Under the pieces are notes generated by a model that saw only the letters and a list, made by a program, of their open reading frames with translations, ran no database searches and was not told where the DNA came from. Both the position numbers and the translations under genes were made by a program. A stretch of DNA of 64,000 nucleotides from Denitrificimonas halotolerans. Lineage in GTDB: Bacteria; Pseudomonadota; Gammaproteobacteria; Pseudomonadales; Pseudomonadaceae. This document shows positions 15,984 through 24,737 of the stretch, in pieces (positions within the stretch are counted from its first letter, which is position 1; each line of letters starts with the position of its first letter). The stretch covers positions 68,446 to 132,445 of the forward strand of contig NZ_JAXIVU010000007.1 in the NCBI RefSeq assembly GCF_034259425.1. Direction: 5' to 3'.

Positions 15984-18155
15984 ATGAAATCCTGCAAATC
16001 TGAATGCGGTACAACTGCGAACCAACCCGAAGCCTCGCATCCACCCCATAAAGACCCCAACCATATCAGCAGTGTTTTTATTATTACTGAAATGGATTGC
16101 CCAACTGAAGAGCAACTCATTCGCAGCAAGCTCGAGACGCTATCAGAAATCAGTGCAGTAGAGTTTAACCTGATGCGCCGCCAACTCACGGTAACGCATG
16201 CTGCTCATGCATTAGATACGATTGTTACTGCGCTCAAAAGTATTGGGTTTAATCCACAGCAACAAACACATAGCTCAGCAACCGTGGAGCCAACCCCTAA
16301 ACATGCCATCTGGCCGCTAATCGTTGCCGGTTTTGCAGCCACTGGTGCGGAAGTTTTAGAATGGATCGCTGCAGATACGCACTGGGGTGTTGTGATTTTA
16401 ACTCTAACAGTGCTAGCCACAGTAGGTTTACCCGTATTAAAAAAAGGTTGGGTGGCCATTCGCAATGCAAATCTGAATATCAACGCCTTAATGACTATTG
16501 CTGTCACCGGGGCACTTTTTATCGGACACTGGCCTGAAGCTGCTATGGTGACATTCTTATTTGCCTTAGCTGAATGGATTGAGTCTAAGTCCTTGGACCG
16601 AGCCCGCTATGCCATTCATAATGTTTTAGAGCTGGCTCCAGAAAGTGCTTTGGTACTTATAGATGATCAATGGCAACAGATGCAAACCGAAATGATTAGC
16701 ATTGGTAGCCGTGTGCGCTTACAACCCGGAGAGCGTGTTCCCCTCGATGGTACCGTAGTAAGTGGGCACTCTAGCGTCAATCAAGCGCCCATTACCGGTG
16801 AAAGCATGCCCATTGAAAAGACCATCGATAGCCCTCTGTTTGCTGGCAGTATCAATATGCAAGGTGCATTGGAATATATCACCACAGCGACCCGGGATAA
16901 CTCCACACTCGCGCGAATCATTCATGCAGTTGAGGAAGCACAATCCAGCCGCGCGCCGACTCAACGCTTTATTGATCGTTTTGCCAAAGTGTACACTCCC
17001 ATCGTGGTGACCATTGCCTGTTTAGTTGCTGTCCTGCCACCACTATTCTTTGACGGTCTATGGAGTGATTGGATTTATAAGGCGTTGGTGCTCTTAGTCA
17101 TTGCTTGCCCATGTGCGTTAGTCATTTCCACCCCTGTAGCTGTAGTCAGCGCTCTAACCCAAGCAGCCCGCCAAGGTATTTTAATTAAAGGTGGTGTATT
17201 TTTAGAGCAAGGAAAATCACTTACAACTTTAGCATTCGACAAAACCGGAACGCTCACCCATGGCACTCCAGTAGTCACTCAAAGCCTGATAATCCATGGC
17301 CCTAAGCAACAGGCCCAGCGTCTAGCTGCCAGTCTAGCGTCACGTTCCGACCACCCTGTTTCCCAAGCCATACATACTGCTTTTCTTGAACAAAAAGATC
17401 GGTGGTATGAAGTCAGCCAATTCGAAGCGCTTTTAGGCCGTGGTAGCAGCGGTATGATCCAAGGTCAGCGCTATTATTTAGGCAACCATCGCTTGATTAA
17501 AGAACTGGGGCTGAGTTCCAAGCACATTCAAGTACAACTGAACCAGCTTGAACAACAAGGTCATAGCGTAGTAATACTGGCTAACACAACAACCGTATTA
17601 GCTTTATTCACAGTGGCCGATACGGTGCGTGAGCAAGCAGCTCCCGCCGTGGCTCAATTGCACACTCTAGGCATACATACTTTAATGCTCAGCGGAGACA
17701 ATCAACACACTGCCGAAACGATTGCGGCTCAAGTTGGTATCGAACAAGCCACCGGTGAAATGCTGCCTGAAGACAAGCTTAGACATATCCAGCATTTACA
17801 AAATAATGCTCAACAAGTCGTAGGTATGGTTGGGGATGGAATTAACGATGCACCAGCACTGGCTCAAGCGAATATCAGCTTTGCTATGGCAGCAGCAGGA
17901 TCTGACAGTGCCGTAGAAGCAGCTAACATTGCTTTAATGGATACTGATCTGCGCAAAATCCCTCAGTTTATCCATTTATCTCAACGAACGAGTGTTGTAC
18001 TTAAGCAAAATATCAGTTTTGCTATTGCGATTAAACTGATATTTTTAATTTTAGCAGTCAATGGTCAAGCTACAATGTGGATGGCAGTATTTGCAGACTT
18101 AGGTGCCAGTTTACTGGTGATTTTAAATAGCCTACGCTTATTAAAAACGCACTAA
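15984..18155 (+). CDS. zntA: Zn(2+)/Cd(2+)/Pb(2+)-exporting P1B-type ATPase
   Basis: This inner-membrane heavy-metal efflux ATPase is 723 residues from the ATG at 15984, preceded by TTGGAGTG. An upstream in-frame ATG at 15936 lies inside the promoter and is rejected. The N-terminal heavy-metal domain has the single-cysteine EMDCPTEEQ form typical of ZntA/CadA rather than CxxC copper pumps. Further on: the intramembrane CPC motif (VIACPCALVIS), the TGES phosphatase loop, the phosphorylation site DKTGTLT, and the hinge GDGINDAPAL. The C-terminal helices lead into LGASLLVILNSLRLL. Expression probably responds to zinc, cadmium or lead through the MerR-type promoter. Confidence 0.93.
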   Translation: MKSCKSECGTTANQPEASHPPHKDPNHISSVFIITEMDCPTEEQLIRSKLETLSEISAVEFNLMRRQLTVTHAAHALDTIVTALKSIGFNPQQQTHSSATVEPTPKHAIWPLIVAGFAATGAEVLEWIAADTHWGVVILTLTVLATVGLPVLKKGWVAIRNANLNINALMTIAVTGALFIGHWPEAAMVTFLFALAEWIESKSLDRARYAIHNVLELAPESALVLIDDQWQQMQTEMISIGSRVRLQPGERVPLDGTVVSGHSSVNQAPITGESMPIEKTIDSPLFAGSINMQGALEYITTATRDNSTLARIIHAVEEAQSSRAPTQRFIDRFAKVYTPIVVTIACLVAVLPPLFFDGLWSDWIYKALVLLVIACPCALVISTPVAVVSALTQAARQGILIKGGVFLEQGKSLTTLAFDKTGTLTHGTPVVTQSLIIHGPKQQAQRLAASLASRSDHPVSQAIHTAFLEQKDRWYEVSQFEALLGRGSSGMIQGQRYYLGNHRLIKELGLSSKHIQVQLNQLEQQGHSVVILANTTTVLALFTVADTVREQAAPAVAQLHTLGIHTLMLSGDNQHTAETIAAQVGIEQATGEMLPEDKLRHIQHLQNNAQQVVGMVGDGINDAPALAQANISFAMAAAGSDSAVEAANIALMDTDLRKIPQFIHLSQRTSVVLKQNISFAIAIKLIFLILAVNGQATMWMAVFADLGASLLVILNSLRLLKTH

Positions 18156-18215
18156 CACTATTCTGTGAGTCACGGCCTTAACAGCCTCCCACCCTATTAA
18201 AGAGAAGGCACAAGC

Positions 18216-18262
18216 GTCACTATTCAACTTCATATTCATACTGCACGAAGTTGAATAGCGAC
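18216..18262. terminator. Long hairpin between convergent zntA and dtd
   Basis: GTCACTATTCAACTTC (18216-18231) pairs with GAAGTTGAATAGCGAC (18247-18262), 16 bp with one mismatch around a 15-base loop. It sits between convergent genes, where a bidirectional terminator is expected, but neither side has a strong T-run, so termination is inferred from position. Confidence 0.5.
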
Positions 18263-18279
18263 TTTGGCTAGAACTACGC

Positions 18280-18720
18280 CTACTGCACCTCAAGCATAAA
18301 GGTCACAGGTCCATCATTAGTCAGCTGTACTTGCATATCAGCACCAAACTGCCCAGTTTGCACATGGGGATGACGCTGCTGCGCTAGAACTACCATCTGC
18401 TCAAACAAGGCCTCAGCTTGTGCAGGCGCCGCTGCTGTGGAAAAGCCTGGACGCAAACCACTACGAGTATCTGCGGCTAAAGTAAACTGAGACACTAATA
18501 ACAAACCGCCCTGAATATCGGTCAAGGATTTATTCATTCGGTCTTGTTCATCAGCAAAGACACGATAATTAAGCAGCTTATGCAGCATCTTCTCTGCAGT
18601 TTGTTCATTATCCTGTGGCTCAATCCCAACTAAGACCAGTAAACCTGTATCAATATTTGCTATCTTGCGACCTGCTACAGTCACACACGCCTCACTCACC
18701 CGCTGCAATAATGCCTTCAC
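18280..18720 (-). CDS. dtd: D-aminoacyl-tRNA deacylase
   Basis: Dtd hydrolyses D-aminoacyl-tRNA (and Gly-tRNA-Ala), recycling mischarged tRNA in the cytoplasm. The 146-residue product begins MKALLQRVSEACVTV and carries both family signatures: SQFTLAADTRSGLRPGF and the Gly-Pro motif in NDGPVTF near the C-terminus, which forms the cross-dimer active site. The length is standard. Confidence 0.96.
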   Translation of the reverse strand: MKALLQRVSEACVTVAGRKIANIDTGLLVLVGIEPQDNEQTAEKMLHKLLNYRVFADEQDRMNKSLTDIQGGLLLVSQFTLAADTRSGLRPGFSTAAAPAQAEALFEQMVVLAQQRHPHVQTGQFGADMQVQLTNDGPVTFMLEVQ

Positions 18721-18865
18721 ACAAACCTCATTTTCGTCTACTGAATAACGCTATTGTTGTGTCCTACTATACTCTTGTCAAAACGCAAGGTTTACAGCTC
18801 AAGTATCCATTCTGCAGCAAACATGCCTTACTTCTACAGCCTAGAACTATATCCAGAAAACAGCC

Positions 18866-19597
18866 CTACTGTTTTATCTGAACTTGTCGAGCGTAACGCG
18901 TATGTTCGAGCAGAGATTGGGTTGTATTAAATAAACTCAATTCTTGTAAAGTACTTCGTGTAGGCAATGAGAGCGCCAACTCTCCACGCTCACCACGTGC
19001 TAAAGCCTCTGCAGGATTAATCCAGATGTGATCCACTGCTTCCTGCCCATCGGGTACAGGAGTCTGTTGCAGAGGTGCTGCAGCTACAAAAAATCGCGTG
19101 TCATAACGACGAGGTAACCCCTCTGGAGTGATCCAGTGACTAAAAAAAGCTAAGCGCTCCACCGCCGCATTCAGCCCCCTAGAGCGGAATACATCCGCTA
19201 AAGTCAATTGCCCATTATTCAGATGCTCACGTAAACCAGCGTAATACTCCACGTCGCTCGGTTGGGCAATTTCCACATAGTCACCATTGGCATCATGGGC
19301 TAAAAGTAGGCCGACTTCTTCAAAACTTTCGCGGATGGCAGCAATCATATAAGCCAGCCCACCCCTTTGGATTCCTAGCATACGACTGACCTCAGCATCA
19401 CTTACCCCACTACACAGGGCTTGCATGCTTGCACAGCTATCCAAAGGATCGACTGCCCCCCCAGGAAACACATAATAACCAGGCATAAATACAGCCTGAG
19501 GGGTGCGCTGCATCAAATACACTTCAATCCCGCTCGCACAGTCACGGGTTAAAATCAGTGTGGCAGCTGGACGCGGAACTCTTATTATTTTAGACAT
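18866..19597 (-). CDS. Nudix hydrolase, NUDT19/acyl-CoA diphosphatase-like
   Basis: A 243-residue Nudix protein. It opens RVPRPAATLILTRD and PGYYVFPGGAVDP. The Nudix box is recognisable in its second half (AAIRESFEEVGLLL, supplying the metal-binding glutamates), but about 25 extra residues separate it from the Gly-Gly element. This inserted layout is seen in the RP2p/NUDT19 group, whose members cleave CoA and its esters. The C-terminal half has FFSHWITPEGLPRRYDTRFF, also typical of that group. The substrate remains a guess. Confidence 0.8.
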   Translation of the reverse strand: MSKIIRVPRPAATLILTRDCASGIEVYLMQRTPQAVFMPGYYVFPGGAVDPLDSCASMQALCSGVSDAEVSRMLGIQRGGLAYMIAAIRESFEEVGLLLAHDANGDYVEIAQPSDVEYYAGLREHLNNGQLTLADVFRSRGLNAAVERLAFFSHWITPEGLPRRYDTRFFVAAAPLQQTPVPDGQEAVDHIWINPAEALARGERGELALSLPTRSTLQELSLFNTTQSLLEHTRYARQVQIKQ

Positions 19598-19749
19598 AGC
19601 AGACTCTCGAATAGAGAAAAATCCTAGTATTCCACTGACGTTGAACTCAATGCCCAGTGTTGCAACACGCTAGCCTATATCATCATGCACTAACGTCATC
19701 CAACATTTCACAAAGGAGTAGACTCAACAGCTTCAATTGCGTCATAGAA

Positions 19750-19880
19750 TTGACATCCTCCCCGACCTAAAGGACGGAGGTTCCTACTGCTAGACGACCA
19801 TGTCCGGCCGCGAGAATGTTACGTGCCGCGTTGATATCGCGATCGTGGGTGACACCACACCCATTGCACGTCCATTCTCT
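19750..19880 (-). ncRNA. Possible omega (guide) RNA at the tnpB 3' end
   Basis: In characterised TnpB systems a guide RNA scaffold is made from the 3' end of tnpB and the element right end, with the guide drawn from flanking DNA. By analogy it would cover this segment, and its guide would begin just left of 19750 on the minus strand. No direct evidence beyond position and the right-end hairpin; with tnpB frameshifted, any such RNA may be orphaned. Confidence 0.3.
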
Positions 19881-20830
19881 TATTCCAAGTCCTGCGATAC
19901 CTTTCGGCCTCGACTCGGGCAAACTGCCGCAACTCGAACAGGTTTGGGTGGTGTATGCCTCGTCAACTTCCTTAAAAACAATGCCTGCGTGAGCGCATTT
20001 ATAGTCCAGCATTGTTTTTAATTGACCCCATCCAGCGTCCAGCACTGACTTGGCCATCGTGGTTTTAACGAGTTTTAAACTACTGACATTACCGACATAG
20101 ATTTCATCGCAGCGATTGACCAGCTTACGGCTGAACTTGTGCAGGGCATCTTTTCTACGGTTAGCGATTTTCGCATGAATGGTTTTGACTTGGGTTTTAT
20201 TTCTGGCTCGTTGCGCTATGGCTAATTTTTCCTCAAGGCCACGGTAGAAGCGGCCCGCTTCCAGCTTGGTGCCATCCGAGCAGGTAGCTGTATCAATTAA
20301 GCCAAGGTCAGTACCGATGCGGTCTTGGCCTTTGCTTGGTTCGATCTCCATATCAACCACAACATTGAAGTACCAGCGGCCACGGGCATCTTCGTTGAAG
20401 CTACCAGAGCGGAATTTATATTGGCTCAGGCCGTAGCTGTCCCACACCTTGAAGTAGTGGCCATTATGGTAGGCCTGCCGTTTTTCCATTGAGCTGCACC
20501 GGTATTGACGGGTATCCAGCCCAGTGAGCGGCTTACACCGCCTGATTTGCGCCAGTTCAGCCGCACCTTCTTAAACTGCTTGCGGCGTGTGACATACTCA
20601 CCTGCAACGCACTGCAAGGTTTGGCTGTGCAGCCCAAGCTCTTTACCTGCGTCCTTTGTGTAGGGATGCATATCATACGCAGACAAAAACACACCACGCT
20701 CTTTGATCGAGCGTTGACTTAATTCATTAACAAAGTTCCAAACGAAATTGACGCTACGAGCCATGCGGTTTAGCAAGGGCACATGCCTGTCTCGTACTCG
20801 AACTTTTAATGTTTTGGTGTGTTTTATCAT
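19767..20830 (-). pseudogene. tnpB: TnpB, disrupted by a one-base frameshift
   Basis: The gene begins at ATG 20830 (MIKHTKTLKVRVRDRHVPLL) and stays in frame to about 20480. There GGCAGGCC stands where a reading of GGC-CAG-GCC would continue QWKNG-QAYHNGHYFKVWDS, so one base is missing around 20472-20480. The downstream frame (to 19767) encodes the RuvC-like core (RIGTDLGLID), the zinc ribbon (CSSCGSLPES, CNGCGVTHDRD) and the conserved HDRDINAARNIL end. At the expected second acidic position the sequence reads IYVGNVSSLKL, an asparagine where nuclease-competent homologues have Glu or Asp. Joined, the protein would be about 354 residues. Confidence 0.88.
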
Positions 20831-20932
20831 ACTGTATACAATACTAGCACCAACCTATACTGCAAAGACTTTAGCAGCCCTCGCTATCCATCCCCGCACT
20901 AAAAGTACGAGGTCTTACGCGCTTTTGATAAA

Positions 20933-20967
20933 GAAGCCCTATAAAACCAAAAGCTTTATAGGGCTTC
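20933..20967 (-). terminator. Rho-independent terminator of fbp
   Basis: GAAGCCCTATAAA (20933-20945) and its exact complement (20955-20967) form a 13-bp stem with a nine-base loop, 18 bases after the fbp stop. On the minus strand the stem is followed by TTTATC, where the T-run would be and where the tnpB element begins. Confidence 0.75.
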
Positions 20968-20985
20968 AACATACTGCCAAACAAC

Positions 20986-21993
20986 TTACGCGCTGTGATA
21001 GCCAGTGATTCGCTCAACTTCTTCTTTCGAACCTAAGAACACCGCAACCCGCTCATGCAAAGATGTAGGCTGAATATCCATAATGCGCTGATGACCATTC
21101 GTCGACACACCACCGGCCTGCTCAATAATAAAAGACATCGGATTGGCTTCATACATTAAACGCAACTTGCCAGGTTTTTCTGGCTCACGCGCATCACGTG
21201 GATACATGAAAATGCCACCACGCGTCAAAATACGATGTACATCGGCAACCATGGCTGCAACCCAACGCATATTGTAGTTCTTCTCAAGTGGACCTTCTTC
21301 ACCTTGTAAAAGCTCATCAACATAACGCTTAACCGGTGCTTCCCAGTGACGTTGATTAGACATGTTGATTGCAAACTCAGCAGTTTGCTCAGGAATACTG
21401 ATATTATCGTGGGTCAAAATAAATGACCCCATCTCTGAGTCTAAGGTAAAACCTTTCACACCATTGCCCAAGGTGAGTACCAACATGGTTTGCGGGCCAT
21501 AAATGGCATAACCAGCAGCAACCTGCTCGGTACCCGGCTGCAAGAATGCTTCTTCACCAAGGTCGCCTTCATCGCCATTACGATCAGGGCAACGCAGTAC
21601 TGAGAAAATCGTACCAACGGACACGTTTACATCAATATTGCTTGAACCATCTAATGGATCAAAAACCAATAAGTAAGAACCTTTCGGGTATTTACCTGGG
21701 ATCTGATATGCCTGATCCATTTCTTCCGAAGCCATACCCGCTAAGTGGCCACCCCACTCATTCGCTTCTAGCAAGATTTCATTGGACAATACGTCCAACT
21801 TTTTCTGAACTTCACCCTGTACGTTTTCAGTACCCATGCTACCTAAAACGCCACCCAATGCACCTTTCGAAACTTGGTGATTGATCATTTTACAAGCACG
21901 CGCCACCACTTCGATTAAAAAGCGTAGCTCTGCCGGGGTTTGATGTGAACGTGTTTGTTCAATAAGGAAACGACTTAAACTCGTGCGTGACAT
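20986..21993 (-). CDS. fbp: Fructose-1,6-bisphosphatase, class 1
   Basis: Fbp hydrolyses fructose-1,6-bisphosphate in gluconeogenesis. I start at ATG 21993 (MSRTSLSRFLIEQ), which GGAG precedes at the right spacing; a TTG four codons upstream is the only other in-frame start. The 335-residue product has the class I metal and phosphate-binding elements: ASEEMDQ (Glu90-91) and FDPLDGSSNID (111-121), and KLRLMYEANPMSFIIEQAGG near the C-terminus. Confidence 0.96.
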   Translation of the reverse strand: MSRTSLSRFLIEQTRSHQTPAELRFLIEVVARACKMINHQVSKGALGGVLGSMGTENVQGEVQKKLDVLSNEILLEANEWGGHLAGMASEEMDQAYQIPGKYPKGSYLLVFDPLDGSSNIDVNVSVGTIFSVLRCPDRNGDEGDLGEEAFLQPGTEQVAAGYAIYGPQTMLVLTLGNGVKGFTLDSEMGSFILTHDNISIPEQTAEFAINMSNQRHWEAPVKRYVDELLQGEEGPLEKNYNMRWVAAMVADVHRILTRGGIFMYPRDAREPEKPGKLRLMYEANPMSFIIEQAGGVSTNGHQRIMDIQPTSLHERVAVFLGSKEEVERITGYHSA

Positions 21994-22192
21994 GAAACGC
22001 TCCAACGGAGTAAGAAAAATATGCCGGCAAGTTTACCGCTTTATGACACTAAATGCTGCATCGGTTTTGCTTTGATTCCCCAGCCAAATAAAGTGCCAAG
22101 TGGCTGACAAATAAAACAGACATCAAATAAAATTAATATGGACATATAATTTCTTAGAAAGTTGAGTCACTGATGAATTACTCACACCTTTC

Positions 22193-22206
22193 TTGATCTG
22201 CATCAA
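22193..22206 (+). promoter_or_regulatory. Anr/FNR box upstream of ompW
   Basis: TTGATCTGCATCAA is a perfect TTGAT-N4-ATCAA site. Its centre lies about 41 bases upstream of a predicted start point near 22240, set by a TAACAT -10-like hexamer at 22228-22233. That is the class II activation geometry used by FNR-type oxygen sensors. Activation of ompW under low oxygen is predicted. Confidence 0.82.
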
Positions 22207-22284
22207 ACAGCACAATGTTTCCTTCGGTAACATAAAATCAACGAGACAAACTATATATTTATATATTACAAGCCGGAGCACATC

Positions 22285-22977
22285 ATGCGCAAAACATTAT
22301 TTGCCACATCTTTATTAGCATTAGCTGTTGCAGCACCTTCCGTTCAAGCCCACCAAGCCGGTGATATCATCGTGCGTGCCGGTGCGGTAACTGTTCAGAC
22401 CCATGAGAGTACTTCCAGCGTTAAGGGTGATCGTGGTGCCTTAGCTGGTGACAATCTTGGTGGAAAAGCTTCAGTTAACAATGATACTCAACTGGGTTTA
22501 AACTTTGCTTACATGATCACTGATCAGTGGGCTGTTGAATTATTAGCTGCAACACCCTTTAGCCATGATGTAAAAATCAAGGGAACTGGTCTCGTAGACG
22601 GTAAGCTGGGCAGTTTTAAACACTTGCCGCCAACGCTAAGTGCCGTGTACTACCCGTTAAAAAACAACTCTGCATTTAAGCCATATGTGGGCGCGGGTAT
22701 TAACTACACTTGGTTCTTTGATGAATCTATTAGTGGTTCCGCCAAGAATAATGGCGCACGAGACTTCACTAGCTTGAATATCAACAACTCATGGGGTTGG
22801 GCAGCTCAAGTGGGTGCTGACTACATGCTGACCGACAACATCATGCTGAACGGTCAAATCCGTTATATTGATATTGACACCACAGCTTACGCAAGCCATA
22901 AAACTTTAGGTCGCGCTAAAGTGAATGTTGACGTTAAACCATGGGTTTACATGCTTGGTCTAGGCTACAAGTTCTAA
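22285..22977 (+). CDS. ompW: Outer membrane protein OmpW family
   Basis: A 230-residue precursor with a signal peptide cleaved after about residue 22 (MRKTLFATSLLALAVAAPSVQA). The mature part is the eight-stranded OmpW beta-barrel: GDIIVRAGAVTV opening strand, QLGLNFAYMITDQWAVELLAA, PYVGAGINYTWFF, and the closing PWVYMLGLGYKF with terminal Phe for BAM recognition. OmpW barrels pass small hydrophobic compounds into the membrane and are often oxygen- or iron-regulated. The ATG follows AGCCGGAGCACATC. A perfect Anr/FNR box lies 79 bases upstream. Confidence 0.93.
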   Translation: MRKTLFATSLLALAVAAPSVQAHQAGDIIVRAGAVTVQTHESTSSVKGDRGALAGDNLGGKASVNNDTQLGLNFAYMITDQWAVELLAATPFSHDVKIKGTGLVDGKLGSFKHLPPTLSAVYYPLKNNSAFKPYVGAGINYTWFFDESISGSAKNNGARDFTSLNINNSWGWAAQVGADYMLTDNIMLNGQIRYIDIDTTAYASHKTLGRAKVNVDVKPWVYMLGLGYKF

Positions 22978-22996
22978 TTTTAGAACCCGCAATACA

Positions 22997-23021
22997 AAAC
23001 AGGCGCTTAATGCGCCTGTTT
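22997..23021 (+). terminator. Rho-independent terminator of ompW
   Basis: AAACAGGCGC (22997-23006), loop TTAAT, and GCGCCTGTTT (23012-23021) are followed by TTTATTT. A 10-bp perfect stem with a T-rich tail, 20 bases after the ompW stop. Confidence 0.88.
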
Positions 23022-23144
23022 TTATTTATACTTTAAAAAATTACTGTTTTATTCGAAGCAGCAATTCAGAAGTGAACTAAACTAACGAGCTGTTTTATAC
23101 ACATAAACGGTCACACGTTACACATTGATAAAAAACTCATCCAG

Positions 23145-24029
23145 TTACACATTCCGATAATAACTGTCCAATAAATCTGCTAATCCCATACGCCAAGCTC
23201 GCGGCTTAATTCCAAAAGTATGAGTAATTTTACGGGTATCTAGCACACCATGCTGCGGCTCAATAATTGCATCTGCAAAGCTAGCGTGAGCACGGGCTTC
23301 AACAGCCTGATTCAATTGCGGACGCCACGCCTTAGCCTCCGCTAAAATAGCTTGTGCAACAGATAAAGCTGTAGTTGCCTCCTGCCCACCATAATGGTAA
23401 GTCCCCCACAAAGGTGCGGCACAATCCAACTGTTTTAAAATAGCCAGAATCACTCGCGCAGCATCCTCGACAGGGGTTGGGTTACCACGCCGATCATCGG
23501 CCATTTCCACTAGCTCATGATCCTGTGCACGATGCAACACACGGCCAAGCATTCCATCTGGACTGTCGTCTAGAAGCCAACCAACCCTTAATAAAATATG
23601 CTTCGAGCACAATGCTCGCACACTGTGCTCCATACGCAGCAGTGCCTGTCCTCGGGGGCTTAAAGGTTTGCACTCACTGGTTTCGTTATAAGCCGTGGCG
23701 CGAGCACCATCAAAAACACGATAACTGGAAGGCTGTAGCAAAATACAATCATAATGTTTACACAACTGAGCTAAACGTTCGACTGCCTTTTCCTGAGGGA
23801 TAAAATGCGTTGGATCTACAGCTCCCGCCTGAAACCAGTCATAGTAATAAGCTAAATTAATTACCGCATCCGGACGCACTTCATCAATCATGCTGGTTAA
23901 GCTGGCCGCGTCCCAAGCCCCTTTTTCAGGCTTAGGTGCAGTGAAGTAAATATCATCCTCTGCGCCTAAGCGCATTAAGGCCTGTCCTAGTGCGTTACCA
24001 CCACCGAGCAAAACCAAACGCAATTGCAT
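23145..24029 (-). CDS. RmlD-like NAD(P)-dependent sugar-nucleotide reductase/epimerase
   Basis: A 294-residue short-chain dehydrogenase of the RmlD substrate-binding type. The N-terminus has the Rossmann glycine motif (RLVLLGGGNALGQAL), then PDAVINLAYYYDW where RmlD proteins have a similar block, and HILLRVGWLLDDSPDG. The usual catalytic YxxxK is not obvious: SSYRVFDGARATAY is in the right place with Tyr but no clear Lys. I start at ATG 24029, preceded by AGGGG, rather than the GTG at 24035. Pathway unknown; no other sugar-nucleotide genes are nearby. Confidence 0.7.
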   Translation of the reverse strand: MQLRLVLLGGGNALGQALMRLGAEDDIYFTAPKPEKGAWDAASLTSMIDEVRPDAVINLAYYYDWFQAGAVDPTHFIPQEKAVERLAQLCKHYDCILLQPSSYRVFDGARATAYNETSECKPLSPRGQALLRMEHSVRALCSKHILLRVGWLLDDSPDGMLGRVLHRAQDHELVEMADDRRGNPTPVEDAARVILAILKQLDCAAPLWGTYHYGGQEATTALSVAQAILAEAKAWRPQLNQAVEARAHASFADAIIEPQHGVLDTRKITHTFGIKPRAWRMGLADLLDSYYRNV

Positions 24030-24131
24030 ACCCACCCCTCAGTTTTTATACAGCTTTTTATATGCTTTATAGTATCTACCAAAACATGGCTGTACACCTA
24101 ACAACCTATAGTGTCCTCACATGATAACAAC

Positions 24132-24160
24132 AAAAAAGCCCCGCACTGCAGGGCTTTTTA
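24132..24160 (-). terminator. Rho-independent terminator of ssb
   Basis: AAAAAGCCC and GGGCTTTTT flank a short loop between the ssb stop and the next gene start. On the minus strand the stem is followed by a six-T run. Strong form and position. Confidence 0.85.
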
Positions 24161-24203
24161 TACGACCTACATGTGTCTATAACATCGAGGTCACGCAGCC
24201 CAT

Positions 24204-24704
24204 TTAGAATGGGATATCATCATCAAAGCTATCGTAATCAGGTGCCGGTTGTGCAGCAGGTTGTACACTTGGTGTCGGACGCGTTGGCTGTTGTTGTACT
24301 TGTTGAGCAGGCTGCTGCGCGCGCGGAGTTGGTGCAGGACGGCTCGCACCATCAAAGTCACCACGACTATCAAGCATTTGCATCGTACCACCCATATCCA
24401 CCACAACCTCTGTGGTATAACGCTTCACTCCATCTTTTTCCCACTCACGGGTTTGTAAACGGCCTTCGACATACACCTTTGAGCCTTTACGTAAATACTG
24501 GCCAACAATTTCTGCAAGCTTGCCAAAAAACACCACTCGATGCCATTCAGTACGCTCTTGCATCTGTCCAGTTTGCTTATCGCGCCAACTATCACTCGTT
24601 GCTAAAGTGACGTTAGCCACCGCATTGCCATTGGGCATATAACGTGTATCAGGATCAGCACCTAAGTTACCAATTAAAATTACTTTGTTAATTCCACGAG
24701 CCAT
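24204..24704 (-). CDS. ssb: Single-stranded DNA-binding protein
   Basis: Ssb coats single-stranded DNA in replication, repair and recombination. The 166-residue product has the OB fold in residues 1-110 (RGINKVILIGNLGADPDTRY, EWHRVVFFGKLAEIVGQYL), a Gln/Pro-rich linker, and the acidic tip DDDIPF that binds partner proteins. Start at ATG 24704, with GGAG six bases upstream; an in-frame TTG at 24716 is rejected. The order ssb-MFS-uvrA is that of P. aeruginosa PA4232-PA4234. Confidence 0.96.
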   Translation of the reverse strand: MARGINKVILIGNLGADPDTRYMPNGNAVANVTLATSDSWRDKQTGQMQERTEWHRVVFFGKLAEIVGQYLRKGSKVYVEGRLQTREWEKDGVKRYTTEVVVDMGGTMQMLDSRGDFDGASRPAPTPRAQQPAQQVQQQPTRPTPSVQPAAQPAPDYDSFDDDIPF

Positions 24705-24737
24705 TTCATTCTCCAAACGGTCAGCACGCCAAGTGAC

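Larger units (their letters stand above)
19749..20927 (-). mobile_element. IS200/IS605-type (IS1341-like) element carrying a broken tnpB
   Basis: The element runs from a right end with the familiar TTGACATCCTCCCCGACC start and its CCTCC/GGAGG hairpin (about 19749-19785) to a left end at about 20927, next to TTAT (plus-strand 20928-20931). It contains only tnpB, with no tnpA. The insertion lies immediately behind the fbp terminator stem: reading in fbp sense, ...GGGCTTC is followed by TTTAT and then the element. Ends are inferred by comparison with the copy at the left edge and from common right-end sequences. Confidence 0.7.
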
